A DNA stretch of 64,000 nucleotides, from the NCBI GenBank assembly GCA_020442165.1, contig JAGRKV010000034.1:1-64000 (forward strand). Reading direction: 5' to 3'. Position numbers and translations under genes: made by a program. Numbering within the stretch: position 1 is the first letter of the stretch; the number at the start of each line of letters is the position of its first letter. This DNA is from Hyphomicrobiaceae bacterium. Its GTDB lineage: Bacteria > Pseudomonadota > Alphaproteobacteria > Rhizobiales > Hyphomicrobiaceae. The notes under the pieces are model-generated. The model saw nothing but the letters and a program-made list of their open reading frames with translations. It had not been told where the DNA came from and did not search any database. Shown piece by piece: positions 8,593-17,524 of this stretch.

Positions 8593-8745
8593 GTGGTCAA
8601 AGACACCCGGTATGAGGATGAAGCAGTTCGGAGGGACATGGACACCCTTTTCAGCTTGATCGGTGAGTTGGCTGACCGTGCCGAACTGGCGTTTAGTCGA
8701 GTTTCGGGAATGCCCCCAAATGACGCCGGACAATCACAGCTCTAA
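8593..8745 (+). pseudogene. C-terminal remnant of a gene interrupted by the IS element
   Basis: An open frame runs straight out of the element end and stops at TAA 8743-8745. It reads VKDTRYEDEAVRRDMDTLFS then LIGELADRAELAFSRV. The composition is protein-like and helical with many charged residues, but there is no own start codon with a ribosome-binding site before ATG 8638. It looks like the tail of a host gene whose front was removed when the element inserted or a deletion occurred. The family is unknown. Confidence 0.4.
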
Positions 8746-8843
8746 GTGGGGGTGACAGCAGTAAGCGTCCACTAAGCATGGGCAAGAACATGGGCAGATG
8801 CGTGGGAGGCAAGAATAAATAAATAAAAACAATTGGGTTGTGC

Positions 8844-8860
8844 GGACTCCGTCTCCGCCA
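8844..8860 (+). other. Possible attachment-site remnant resembling a tRNA-Ser 3' end
   Basis: GGACTCCGTCTCCGCCA ends with TCTCCGCCA, the usual 3' end of serine tRNAs in which the acceptor strand is followed by CCA. No complete tRNA can be folded here. Islands often leave such a fragment at their border, and this site separates accessory DNA on the left from the sucrose operon on the right. Support is weak. Confidence 0.25.
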
Positions 8861-8885
8861 TAACTCAATCAATTGATAGTCCAGG

Positions 8886-8918
8886 AAAAAAATGCGCGCG
8901 CGGGCTGCGTATCGCAGC
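8886..8918 (-). terminator. Candidate terminator of the sucrose operon
   Basis: On the minus strand, after the last gene of the operon, GCTGCG and CGCAGC (8904-8909 and 8913-8918) form a perfect 6-base stem with a TAT/ATA loop, followed about 11 bases later by a run of seven T. The spacing is longer than ideal. A second possible stem (CCGGCG/CGCCGG) lies between it and the stop codon. Confidence 0.35.
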
Positions 8919-8990
8919 GCTGTTATCCGGGCGCTTGTCCGGCGCGCTGCAAAGGCCAACACGCCGGATTTTTCATTCTGCTTTTGATCG

Positions 8991-11423
8991 TTACGAGCCC
9001 TGCTGAGCGACGAGCGGACGGAACTGGAGGCCGTAGAGCATTTCCAGGTAGCGCCAAGTTTCGGTGCGATCCAGATCGGTTATATGGCGCCAGAAGCCAT
9101 ATATGCGCGACAGGGTCATCAACCGCTCGGCATAGCGGTTCCATGTGTAGCGTGCTTCCACGCGATCCAGGGCGCCGCGGGATATGCGCTGCCACTCGGC
9201 GGGGTCGGCTTCGCACGCTGCCATGAACTGGTTGATGCGGCGGGCTGCTGCGTCGCCATGATTGGGGTCGATGTGAAAGCCCGACCGGCCGTCCTCGATT
9301 ATTTCCAATGGTCCGCCAAAGCAGGTGGCGAAGACTGGCAGGCCCGTCGCCATCGCCTCTATGACCGTCAGTCCGAAGGCCTCGAACAAGGCGGGCTGGA
9401 CGAAGGCGCCGCGGCGGTCCGCGACGAAGCGGTAGAGCTCGCCTGAGAGCGCCTTTTCCAGATGCATGCCAAGCCAGCGAACTTCGCCGTCGAGCTGCAG
9501 ATCGTTCATCAGCTGATGCATCGCGCCGATCTGCTCGCGTTCCTCGTTGTCGCTGGAGCGTCCAGGATCGACATGGCCCGATACGATCAGCAAATTGCAG
9601 CGCTGCCGCAGATCCAGGTTCTCGCCGAACCATCGTGCAAGGCCGGTAACGTTCTTGATGCGGTCCATGCGGGCCATCGTCAGCAACAGCGGCTTTCCAG
9701 GGTTGGAGAGGCGGCCGCGGAACATGCCTTCGGGTGCTTCGCCGAACACCAGCCGATCAAGTTCTTCGACAAGATGGGGAAGCCGCCGGTCTGTCTCGCT
9801 TGTCGGGAAGAAGATGTCGGCGTCGGCTCCGGGTGAGACGATGTTGAACTTGGGGTCAAACACATCGACGCCGGAGACAACGCGATAGAGCCCGGGAAGC
9901 GTGTAGGCGATGTGGCTTTCGTATTGGCCGACGGTTTCGGAGGTGCCGGCGATTTCCTGATAGGTCGACGCGATGATGAAATCAGCCGCGTTCATGGCGA
10001 TCAGATCAGCGGTGAACTGGCTGCTGAAATGATAGTGGGCGTCGTTGTCCTTCCAGTAGAGGTCGGAATAGAGATACTTGGTCTTCTCCAGCGCGTGCGC
10101 GACATTGCATTGGGTGACGCGCAGCCGGTGCGACAGTAGCGCTGCGACGAGATTGCCATCCGAATAGTTTCCGACGATGAGATCCGGCCGCCCGGATAAT
10201 TCGGCCAGAACTTCGCGTTCAACGTCGAATGAGAAGCGTTCCAGATATGGCCAGATTTCGAACCTCGAAAGCCAGTGCGGATGTATGGCTCCGTCTGCAT
10301 GACGGAACGGAACACGCAGGATGAATGCGTTCCGCGTGCCAGAGATCATCTCCTTGCGTTCGTTGGCGGTCGTACCCTCGGCCTCAGGTATCTGTCTGGT
10401 GACGACGATGATCTGCGGTTCGATCTCCAGCCCCTGGCGGGCAAGGCGCTCGCGCATCTCGCGTTCCAGTGCGCGGACCTGATCGAGAATGTAGACGACC
10501 TGGCCTCCGGTATCCGGGCGTCCCAGCACATTGGCCTGCCCGAACCAGCCATGCGGAGAGAGAATCACGACGGAGAAGATCATCGGCACGCGCTTGAGGA
10601 AATTCTCGATCGCGGCAGGTGAGGGCGCCTCCAGGATGTCCTGGAGATATTGCATCATGTCAGCAACCTCGGTGGCGTTACGTCCCCAGCCAACTTCGAA
10701 GCCGAGTTGATGCATCATGGAAACGAAGGTTGCCCACTGGGCATCACCGGGCAGAGCGGCGAGGTGGTCCTGGGCCTTGCGCAAGGCCTCGCGCAGGTCG
10801 GGTACGTTTTCGATCAGGCCGTTGAGCATGAGCTGCTGGCCGTGCCACTTGTGGAGACGCAGGAACTCAAGCAGCTTTTCCTCGCCCGGCGAGCCCTTTC
10901 CGGCGTTGGAGACATCGAAAAGTTTGTTCGACAACCGGCGGTTCAGAAATTCGACTCCGCTGCCGATCGAACGCGCCTCCCGCATCTTGAGGACATCGCG
11001 CTGGAACGGCTCGAAGTCGATTTCCAGGGTCCAATCATCGCTGCTCTGGGCGCCGCCCTTGACGAGGTGTTCCTTGAAGGCAAGGAACTCGTGGACCGGA
11101 ACCTGCTGAACATCCATTGCATCAAGAAGTATCCGCAGATAGCTCCAGCGCCCTATGCGTGCCCGCAACGCAAGAAACATCACTGCACCATCATGCGCGG
11201 CCTCCTGAACCTTGCGCAGCGTCAGCATCAAGGGGCTCAAGAACTCGGCAGGGTCGATACCTCCGTCCGGCCGGCTCAGCTCATCGAGTGCGTCGAGTAT
11301 CTGGCTGCGCAGCAGAAATGGCCGGCCGCGGGTGGAGATGTGATGCAAGATGCGATGTGCGACGGCGCGCTGGTCGGTCATGTAGTTTCGCAGTGCGCCG
11401 ATTTCGACGGGTAACTGGCTCAT
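8991..11423 (-). CDS. Sucrose synthase
   Basis: This enzyme reversibly converts sucrose plus a nucleoside diphosphate into nucleotide-glucose and fructose. The protein has about 810 residues, the usual length of the family. Its N-terminal regulatory part (about 1-280) is followed by a GT-B fold opening at VVILSPHGWFGQANVLGRPD. Further family signatures are DTGGQVVYILDQ, CNVAHALEKTKY, DADIFFP, and the E-x7-E motif in FEAFGLTVIEA near residue 690. The ATG at 11423 overlaps the kinase stop (ATGA); an in-frame ATG four codons earlier (11435) is an alternative. It is the last gene of the sucrose operon and gives it a degradative, nucleotide-sugar-yielding branch. Confidence 0.92.
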   Translation of the reverse strand: MSQLPVEIGALRNYMTDQRAVAHRILHHISTRGRPFLLRSQILDALDELSRPDGGIDPAEFLSPLMLTLRKVQEAAHDGAVMFLALRARIGRWSYLRILLDAMDVQQVPVHEFLAFKEHLVKGGAQSSDDWTLEIDFEPFQRDVLKMREARSIGSGVEFLNRRLSNKLFDVSNAGKGSPGEEKLLEFLRLHKWHGQQLMLNGLIENVPDLREALRKAQDHLAALPGDAQWATFVSMMHQLGFEVGWGRNATEVADMMQYLQDILEAPSPAAIENFLKRVPMIFSVVILSPHGWFGQANVLGRPDTGGQVVYILDQVRALEREMRERLARQGLEIEPQIIVVTRQIPEAEGTTANERKEMISGTRNAFILRVPFRHADGAIHPHWLSRFEIWPYLERFSFDVEREVLAELSGRPDLIVGNYSDGNLVAALLSHRLRVTQCNVAHALEKTKYLYSDLYWKDNDAHYHFSSQFTADLIAMNAADFIIASTYQEIAGTSETVGQYESHIAYTLPGLYRVVSGVDVFDPKFNIVSPGADADIFFPTSETDRRLPHLVEELDRLVFGEAPEGMFRGRLSNPGKPLLLTMARMDRIKNVTGLARWFGENLDLRQRCNLLIVSGHVDPGRSSDNEEREQIGAMHQLMNDLQLDGEVRWLGMHLEKALSGELYRFVADRRGAFVQPALFEAFGLTVIEAMATGLPVFATCFGGPLEIIEDGRSGFHIDPNHGDAAARRINQFMAACEADPAEWQRISRGALDRVEARYTWNRYAERLMTLSRIYGFWRHITDLDRTETWRYLEMLYGLQFRPLVAQQGS

Positions 11424-12313
11424 GTCATGTTCCATGCTTTGCGGATGGGATCGTAGAAAGCGGGGTCGGTTGGAGTGGCACCACGTTGCTCGACGATGCG
11501 GCTTGCGAGGTCCTGAGCGTTGCTGAGGGTCCGAGACAGCGTCCAGCCTTCCAACAGGCCAAGCACGACGACAGATGCAAAGGCGTCTCCGGCCCCAACT
11601 GTATCGATCACGCGGGTTTTCTTGGCTGGTGCAACCTCGACCATTTCGCCGTCTTTGGAAACTGCCAGGGCGCCGTTGGCACCTCGAGTCAGCAAAACCA
11701 GATCGAGCTCGTGTTGCTGCATCAGTTGTTCGGCGCGTGCGGCCTGCGTCTCAGTCCCTGGTGCCAGTATGTCGAGTTCCACGTCATTGAGTTTCAACCA
11801 TCTGGCGTCATCCAGAATCTGAGTCACTTCGGTGCCCTGCCACCAAGGCGCACGCAGGTTGACGTCCAGGAAAAGTGGCGCTCCGGTTTTCTTGTGCATG
11901 TGGGCGAAGGTTGCGCGCGAGACTTCCGAACGCAATGCGAGCGTGCCGTGATAGATCAAAGCGAGATTTTCGGACGACGGGAGATGATCGCCGGAGATGA
12001 AGTCGTATGCGGCATCGGCGACGATTTCGAAGTGTGGCTCTCCGTCATTGAGACGGACATCGACACTGCCGGTCGGATGAGTTGGATCGATCTCGACGAC
12101 ACTCGTGTTCATGCCCCAGTCCTGCATGCTGGCGAGAACCTGGTGGCCCTCCGGATCATCGCCAATTCGTGAGATGAACAGCGGCGTTTTGCCGAATGCC
12201 TGCAGATGCCAGGCGACGTTGAAGGGCGCACCGCCCAGCACTGTGGTGCCATCGGGGAATCTGTCGAAGAGCACTTCTCCAAAAAACGCCGGGCGCCCCT
12301 GCAGTCCGCTCAT
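11420..12313 (-). CDS. PfkB-family carbohydrate kinase, probable fructokinase
   Basis: This 297-residue ribokinase/PfkB-fold kinase has the substrate-binding glycine motif VLGGAPFNVAWHL (about 27-39) and the ATP/anion-hole motif DTVGAGDAF (about 245-253) with its catalytic Asp. A GAGGAGC ribosome-binding site precedes the ATG by 8 bases. Its place between a sucrose phosphatase and sucrose synthase points to phosphorylation of fructose released by sucrose synthase or phosphorylase, feeding fructose 6-phosphate back to sucrose-phosphate synthase or glycolysis. The exact sugar is inferred from context. Confidence 0.88.
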   Translation of the reverse strand: MSGLQGRPAFFGEVLFDRFPDGTTVLGGAPFNVAWHLQAFGKTPLFISRIGDDPEGHQVLASMQDWGMNTSVVEIDPTHPTGSVDVRLNDGEPHFEIVADAAYDFISGDHLPSSENLALIYHGTLALRSEVSRATFAHMHKKTGAPLFLDVNLRAPWWQGTEVTQILDDARWLKLNDVELDILAPGTETQAARAEQLMQQHELDLVLLTRGANGALAVSKDGEMVEVAPAKKTRVIDTVGAGDAFASVVVLGLLEGWTLSRTLSNAQDLASRIVEQRGATPTDPAFYDPIRKAWNMT

Positions 12314-12400
12314 GTTGTGTGCTCCTCAAGGCGCTGGCGTGATGTGATACCCATTGCGCATTTCAGCGCCATGCGGGAAAGGGGGCCGCCTCGCTCAATT

Positions 12401-13213
12401 TCAGTCTTTGAAGAGGCCATAATGATAGGCTCCTTCAATGACGCCGCTGGTATAATAGCCGCTCAGCCCCTTGCTGCCGCCCGTTGCGAAATAGATCTGT
12501 AGCTGCGGATTTTTCTGCTGCGCTGATTTGACGTTCTCGACGAGCTGTTCGTCAGCATTGCGGACCAGCACACCAGCAAAGCCCGCGGTCAACGGGAAGA
12601 TGTCGTTGCCACTGTCACCGCAAAAGACAACGTCGCAGCGCTTCTGACCGTATTCGTCGGCCACATATTCGAGCGCGGTCTGTTTGGTGGCGCTGTTGGG
12701 AAGGAAATCGAGCAGCCCTTTGCCGTCTTGGGAATCGTAGCTGTAGACGGCAACCTCATCGTATTTTCCTTTAACGGCCGAATCAACGGCGGCCATGATG
12801 CCGTCGCGTTGAGCGTGATCGACATAGTAGCTTTGTTTGAATGGGTTCAGGTGTTGCTTTTCCTGTTCGCGCATGCCGGGGATCTGCGCTACCGCTTCGC
12901 GGATCGTGCTAGCGTCCCAGCGTGGGCTTGCTTGCATTACGTGTTCACTCCAGCCCTCGTCGCATGACCAGTTGCCATCGTTGAATTTGCGAATTGTCGT
13001 GCCGACGTCGCCGCACAGGACATCGGGATGGCGAACGCCGTATTGGGCAATTGCTTTCTCGGTGAGATCGAGATTGCGCCCCGTCACATAAACTACCAGG
13101 ACGTCGTTTCTGCGTGTCAGCTCGTTGAATAGCCCGATCGCTTCGGGGTCCGCCGGCCAGTGACCGTTGGGTAGCAGTGTGCGATCGAGATCGGTGGCGA
13201 GGATCCTCATCAT
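12401..13213 (-). CDS. HAD-superfamily sucrose-6-phosphate phosphatase-like enzyme
   Basis: This 270-residue HAD hydrolase of the sucrose-phosphatase type (Cof/SPP group) has motif I DLDRTLLPNG with both Asp at the N-terminus, motif II T in VYVTGRN, and motif IV CGDSGNDIF with its two Asp, so the catalytic set is complete. It should remove phosphate from sucrose 6-phosphate made by the upstream synthase. A mannosylfructose-phosphate phosphatase is the closest alternative. Start: GAGAGG lies just before two adjacent ATGs (13213 and 13210), and the second has the better spacing. The GH13 gene ends 6 bases upstream. Confidence 0.85.
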   Translation of the reverse strand: MMRILATDLDRTLLPNGHWPADPEAIGLFNELTRRNDVLVVYVTGRNLDLTEKAIAQYGVRHPDVLCGDVGTTIRKFNDGNWSCDEGWSEHVMQASPRWDASTIREAVAQIPGMREQEKQHLNPFKQSYYVDHAQRDGIMAAVDSAVKGKYDEVAVYSYDSQDGKGLLDFLPNSATKQTALEYVADEYGQKRCDVVFCGDSGNDIFPLTAGFAGVLVRNADEQLVENVKSAQQKNPQLQIYFATGGSKGLSGYYTSGVIEGAYHYGLFKD

Positions 13214-13219
13214 TGCCTC

Positions 13220-14968
13220 TCAATTCGCTCCATATTCGAGTCTGAGTTCCGTTTCGTTGCCTTCAGTGACGGTGAGGCTGAATTCGAAGGTGCCGAGGTC
13301 AGCCTCCAGGAATGCGGATGAATTATCGTCACGCCAGAGCAGACGCAGGACATGATCTTCGCTGTCCATGATCGTCAGCGTTCCGTTGAATGCCGGCAGA
13401 CGATTGCGTAGCCGCATGATGTCTAGCTGGTCGAGTACTATGGTGCGTTTCAAGCCCTGCTCGATGTGGTCATGGCTTAATGCGGTCCGGTTTATTTCCT
13501 TGTGGCCTCCGGTGCCGCCGCGGTCGGCGGCTTCGTAGTCGTTCACTCCGGCAAACAGATCAAGATACCAGACCTGGGGGATTCCTGGCGCGAACATCTG
13601 GATGGCGCGCGCCAAGCGCAGCTTTGCTTCGTTCTCACCGAGCGCACTGAAGAAGGTGGCGTTGACCTGGTAGTAGGCGATCTTCTTGCCGTCGGGGCCG
13701 AAAAGGTTTTTCACGCGGCCGCCACGTTCCATGATGCGATCAACGATGGCGTCGATTTCACCATCGCTCATGAGATTGCGCTGGCGGGCCTTATCGCCTT
13801 TGAGGTCGAGCACTGGAATTCCATCATGGCACCCGAGCATGTTGATCGTCTCTATGCCATTCGCGAGAATTTCACGGAACCAGCGCAGCAAATGCTTTGT
13901 CGTGCCGCGATCAAGGGCGTCGATAACTAATCCGGGAAAGAAGAAGTCGTAGACCGGATAGCCCGCGCCTGAAACCTCGGCGTGCAGGGCCTTCCCATAT
14001 TCGGCATGAATCTCGGGTAGCAGGGCGAGACCGTATTTTTCGGCGATCTTACGGATACGGTCGAGATAATCCCAGGTGCCAGGGACATTGAAAAAGTTGC
14101 TCTCGCATGGCTCCTTGTGCAGGTAGGCAAAGGCATCAAGACGGATCAGCTTTGCACCATATCTGGCGAGCTTTCCCAGCGTTTCGTCGTAGAAGTCCCA
14201 TACTTTTTCACTTCGTGCGTTGAGATCCATTTGTCCGAGATATGTGCGGTGCTGTTCGAGCAGCGCGACAACGTGGTCCTTGAAGCCATTGTGATTGTCC
14301 AGATCGATTTCAGCCGGCTTTTTGCCTTCGCGGATTGCAGTGTTGACCAGCGTCGCTATTTCGTGGGCGTTGCCATTCGTGCTCGGGACCAGGCCGGAAA
14401 GATCGTTGGCTGTAAGCTCCGGATAGCGGATCTCCTGGTAGAACGTATTCCAATACGGCCGCTCGCTGTCGTCGGGGAAACGGACCATCAAGATCGGCAG
14501 CCCCGGCTTGCGCATGAATAGCTTACTGAGGTGCTCTTCGTCCGGGACGATGTAACCGGTTTCGGACATCTCGCCACGTTCATGCCAGAACTCGTTCCAG
14601 TCGATGAAGAAGTCCTTGAAGGGTGAGCTATCGCCGTCTTCAAGTAGGTTTTGGAACTGCGGTGAGCCGACCGAGAGATGGTTGAGCACCAGATCGAATT
14701 TCAATCCGATGCCGAGCTTGTCCAGCCGGTCGAGATCGTCCTGTGAGACCAGCTCGGTATTTAGTTCATAATCGATGATCGAGAAGCCGCGATCGAGATC
14801 GCTGTTAAAGAAGGTTGGCAGGATGTAGAAGAGCGAGAAGACATTCTCAAGCTCTGGCCGTTGCAGCAGCGTTACTATGCTCGACAGGTTCTGACCGAGA
14901 CTGTCGGGATAAGCGTTGAACATGACGCCGCGGGGCAGATTGATCGTGCTGTTCACTCTCCCTCCCAT
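13220..14968 (-). CDS. GH13 sucrose phosphorylase-like enzyme
   Basis: This 582-residue glycoside hydrolase family 13 protein of the sucrose phosphorylase subgroup has the catalytic nucleophile Asp in LIRLDAFAYL (about residue 276), the acid/base Glu in LLPEIHAEYG (about 317) and the transition-state His-Asp in GCHDGIP (about 379). The VLNHLSVGSPQFQ and GIPQVWYLDLFAGVNDY segments are typical of sucrose and glucosylglycerate phosphorylases. It probably cleaves sucrose with phosphate to glucose 1-phosphate and fructose, but sequence alone does not separate this from related phosphorylases. An AGGA ribosome-binding site lies 8 bases before the ATG. It is the second gene of the operon. Confidence 0.8.
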   Translation of the reverse strand: MGGRVNSTINLPRGVMFNAYPDSLGQNLSSIVTLLQRPELENVFSLFYILPTFFNSDLDRGFSIIDYELNTELVSQDDLDRLDKLGIGLKFDLVLNHLSVGSPQFQNLLEDGDSSPFKDFFIDWNEFWHERGEMSETGYIVPDEEHLSKLFMRKPGLPILMVRFPDDSERPYWNTFYQEIRYPELTANDLSGLVPSTNGNAHEIATLVNTAIREGKKPAEIDLDNHNGFKDHVVALLEQHRTYLGQMDLNARSEKVWDFYDETLGKLARYGAKLIRLDAFAYLHKEPCESNFFNVPGTWDYLDRIRKIAEKYGLALLPEIHAEYGKALHAEVSGAGYPVYDFFFPGLVIDALDRGTTKHLLRWFREILANGIETINMLGCHDGIPVLDLKGDKARQRNLMSDGEIDAIVDRIMERGGRVKNLFGPDGKKIAYYQVNATFFSALGENEAKLRLARAIQMFAPGIPQVWYLDLFAGVNDYEAADRGGTGGHKEINRTALSHDHIEQGLKRTIVLDQLDIMRLRNRLPAFNGTLTIMDSEDHVLRLLWRDDNSSAFLEADLGTFEFSLTVTEGNETELRLEYGAN

Positions 14969-15079
14969 CTCCCCCTTCCTCGTCCACTGCGAAACGCAAG
15001 TGCATTTCTGCGTGGAGCCATGCCTGGTTTGACCGGTTCCGGTGCAGGCATCGGATCGGTTCGGGGGCGTGCCGGTTGA

Positions 15080-17446
15080 TTACGCGGCTGCGCCTCGCGG
15101 CGGTTCTCCCTTGTCTTCGGTGGGAACGCGGCAAGTGCCAAAGAAATCGAAATGGTGGATCGCTTCGATGATGCCGCGAGCGTGCGGTTCAGTGGCGAAG
15201 TAGATGCTGTCCAGGTCCGTCAATCGCGACAGTTCCTCATGATGGCGGTTTGCGACGACGACCGCGAGCGTGTTGCCACGCATCATGTCCTCATCCGAAC
15301 CGGAGCCACCGGCGACGAGTGTCTGTTCGAGAGGAACGCCCCAGCCTGCCATCACATAGCGAAGTGCCAGACCTTTGGACGCGCGGACCGGCATAATGTC
15401 GATATACTGGCCGAACGAGTGGGTAACATTGACCGACAGTTCTTCCTTGTGGAGGAGACTGATGATCTCGTCGATCGGCGGCGCGGTCGTAGCATCGTAG
15501 TAATAACTGACCTTGAAATGGCTCTGCTGTTCGGGCGGCTGGAGCTTCAAACCGGGAAGGCCAGCGAGTATCTGGCGAATCTTGGGTGGTGGCGTCCAGT
15601 GATGGTCGATGTGACGGACCCAAGCGACGTCGCTGGTCAATTCAGGTGCGTAGTGGATCTGTGTGCCTGCGCTGGTGATGAGTACGTCAGGCTCGGGAAT
15701 GTTGTGCCGGCGCAGCACGCGCAAGGCGCTGTCGAGCCGCCGGCCGGTGGCAATTCCGAAGTGGGCGCAGGTCCTGTGATTGCGCATCAGCTCGATGAAT
15801 GCCGGGATCGAATCGGGATCGCCGAGGAGGTTCTGGTCGAGGTCGGTGAACAGCGCGCGGTCGTGATAAAGCTTGCCGCGTTGCCGGTGTGCTGGACGGA
15901 ACAGGCGGCCTGACTTGTCGATGACTGGCATAACATCGGCGAGATAGGTTCTGGCATGTGCATCCCACGAATAGTGGGTTGCGACGCCCGTCAAGCCGTT
16001 TGCTGCGCATTGCTGCCAGAATGGGCGATCCTTTAGCAACCTGAGCAGGGCGGCAGTGATGTCGTCGCCATCGAGTGGATCGATCAAGATCCCGTTGGAG
16101 CAGTTGCCGATGATTTCGGTTGGACCACCGTCGCGCGTGGCGGCGATGGGCAGGCCGCTGGCAGCAGCCTCGATCAGGGTGAGTCCAAACGGCTCGGTAA
16201 GCGCAGGATTGACGAACACTCCGGGAAGCTTTGCTACATGCCTGTAGATCGCTGGGATGTCCGAGCTTGCATGGTGTTTTGGATAGGCGATGCTGCCATA
16301 AAGGTCGTAGCGGTCGACCAGCATCAGCATGTCGGTGAGCACTTCCTGGGCGCCTTCATCCATGCTGGCGATTTCATCGCGATTGCCGGCAATCACGATC
16401 AGGTTTGCACGTTCCCTCAGTTCATCGGAGCGACCGTAGGCATCGACGAGAGCGCCGATATTCTTGCGGGCATCGGGTCGCGAGAGTGCCAGGATCGCAG
16501 GCTTTTGAGGATTGCGCAGGAAGCGGTTTATCTCGGTGATGATGGCTGGCTGATCGCCGCGATCGGGCGCCTGCCGGGGCGGGTGGAAGAGTTCCAGGTC
16601 GATGCCTGGCGGAATGACCCGCATCTGGTCGGGCTGATAGTGATCGTAGAGTTCGTATTGCTCGTCGATCTCCTGGTGGGTGCTTGTGACAACCCGCTCG
16701 GCATTGGCGAGCGTCATTTCCTCGGCTTCAACCCGCCGCCGCATATTGTAGCGGTATTCGACTGCGTCGCTGCTGAGACCGGTGGCCATCAGCCGTCGGC
16801 GCTTGACGCGGCCGAGCGAATGGCCGGTGAAGATGAGCGGCACGCCGAGCAATTGCGACAGGCGAGTGCCGACGTAACCGGCATCGGCATAGTGTGCGTG
16901 GAGGAGATCGGGCAGACGGGCTTCGGAGCGCAGATGCATCAGTGCGCTATCGATGAAGCTGTCGAGATGGTCCCAGAGCTGCTCTTTCGGCAGGTAGGTT
17001 TCGCTTGGCCCAGCTTCGATGCGGACGATGCGGAATTTGTCCGTTACGGCTTCAAGGTGCTTGGCATAATCGGTATGAACCTTCGGGTCTGCGATCAAGC
17101 GTGTCAGCAGATCGACGCGGGCAACTTCCGCGCGCTGCGCGAGTGCTGCAGCAAGCTCTACCACATACTTGATCTGACCACCTGTGTCGGCATCGCGGCC
17201 CAGCTCCAGATCGTGGCCGCGAATGAGCCCATGCATGCTCAGATGGACAATATATAAGCCTTGAGCGGCCTTTGCGCTCACTCCATGATCCTTTCGCTTG
17301 ATGCCGATGCGCTTCTCAAGGTCCGAATTGGCCTGAATTGAAGAAGCTACATGTTGGCTGGAGCTGACAGCTTCGCAAGATTGGGCGATGGAAGCAACCC
17401 CTTGCGCAAACTTCGATTGTGCTTTTGGGACGGTGGCACGTTTCAA
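15080..17446 (-). CDS. Sucrose-phosphate synthase with degenerate phosphatase domain
   Basis: This protein of about 788 residues joins UDP-glucose to fructose 6-phosphate to give sucrose 6-phosphate. The GT4 glycosyltransferase part (about 60-480) has GLYIVHLSMHGLIRG, DTGGQIKYVVEL, HAHYADAGYVG, FTGHSLGRVKRR and the E-x7-E motif in EPFGLTLIEAAASG. The C-terminal part (about 525-770) is a sucrose-phosphatase-like HAD domain with altered motifs: DLDQNLLGD lacks the usual Thr and GGSGSDED replaces GDSGND, so it is probably inactive. A separate intact phosphatase lies downstream. The start is TTG at 17446 without a good ribosome-binding site, so the N-terminus is uncertain. It is the first gene of the sucrose operon. 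Confidence 0.88.
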   Translation of the reverse strand: MKRATVPKAQSKFAQGVASIAQSCEAVSSSQHVASSIQANSDLEKRIGIKRKDHGVSAKAAQGLYIVHLSMHGLIRGHDLELGRDADTGGQIKYVVELAAALAQRAEVARVDLLTRLIADPKVHTDYAKHLEAVTDKFRIVRIEAGPSETYLPKEQLWDHLDSFIDSALMHLRSEARLPDLLHAHYADAGYVGTRLSQLLGVPLIFTGHSLGRVKRRRLMATGLSSDAVEYRYNMRRRVEAEEMTLANAERVVTSTHQEIDEQYELYDHYQPDQMRVIPPGIDLELFHPPRQAPDRGDQPAIITEINRFLRNPQKPAILALSRPDARKNIGALVDAYGRSDELRERANLIVIAGNRDEIASMDEGAQEVLTDMLMLVDRYDLYGSIAYPKHHASSDIPAIYRHVAKLPGVFVNPALTEPFGLTLIEAAASGLPIAATRDGGPTEIIGNCSNGILIDPLDGDDITAALLRLLKDRPFWQQCAANGLTGVATHYSWDAHARTYLADVMPVIDKSGRLFRPAHRQRGKLYHDRALFTDLDQNLLGDPDSIPAFIELMRNHRTCAHFGIATGRRLDSALRVLRRHNIPEPDVLITSAGTQIHYAPELTSDVAWVRHIDHHWTPPPKIRQILAGLPGLKLQPPEQQSHFKVSYYYDATTAPPIDEIISLLHKEELSVNVTHSFGQYIDIMPVRASKGLALRYVMAGWGVPLEQTLVAGGSGSDEDMMRGNTLAVVVANRHHEELSRLTDLDSIYFATEPHARGIIEAIHHFDFFGTCRVPTEDKGEPPRGAAA

Positions 17447-17524
17447 ATTCTGACTGAAGTCTGCGCGTAGTGTCGCGCTCTATCGCGCAAGTGATTCAAT
17501 TTTCCAAAAGCTGCTTGGATGTGG

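Noticed and set aside
17447..17524. CGCG-containing repeats as an operator of the sucrose operon
   Set aside because: The GCGCGA units are direct and irregular in a G+C-rich genome; not distinguishable from chance.
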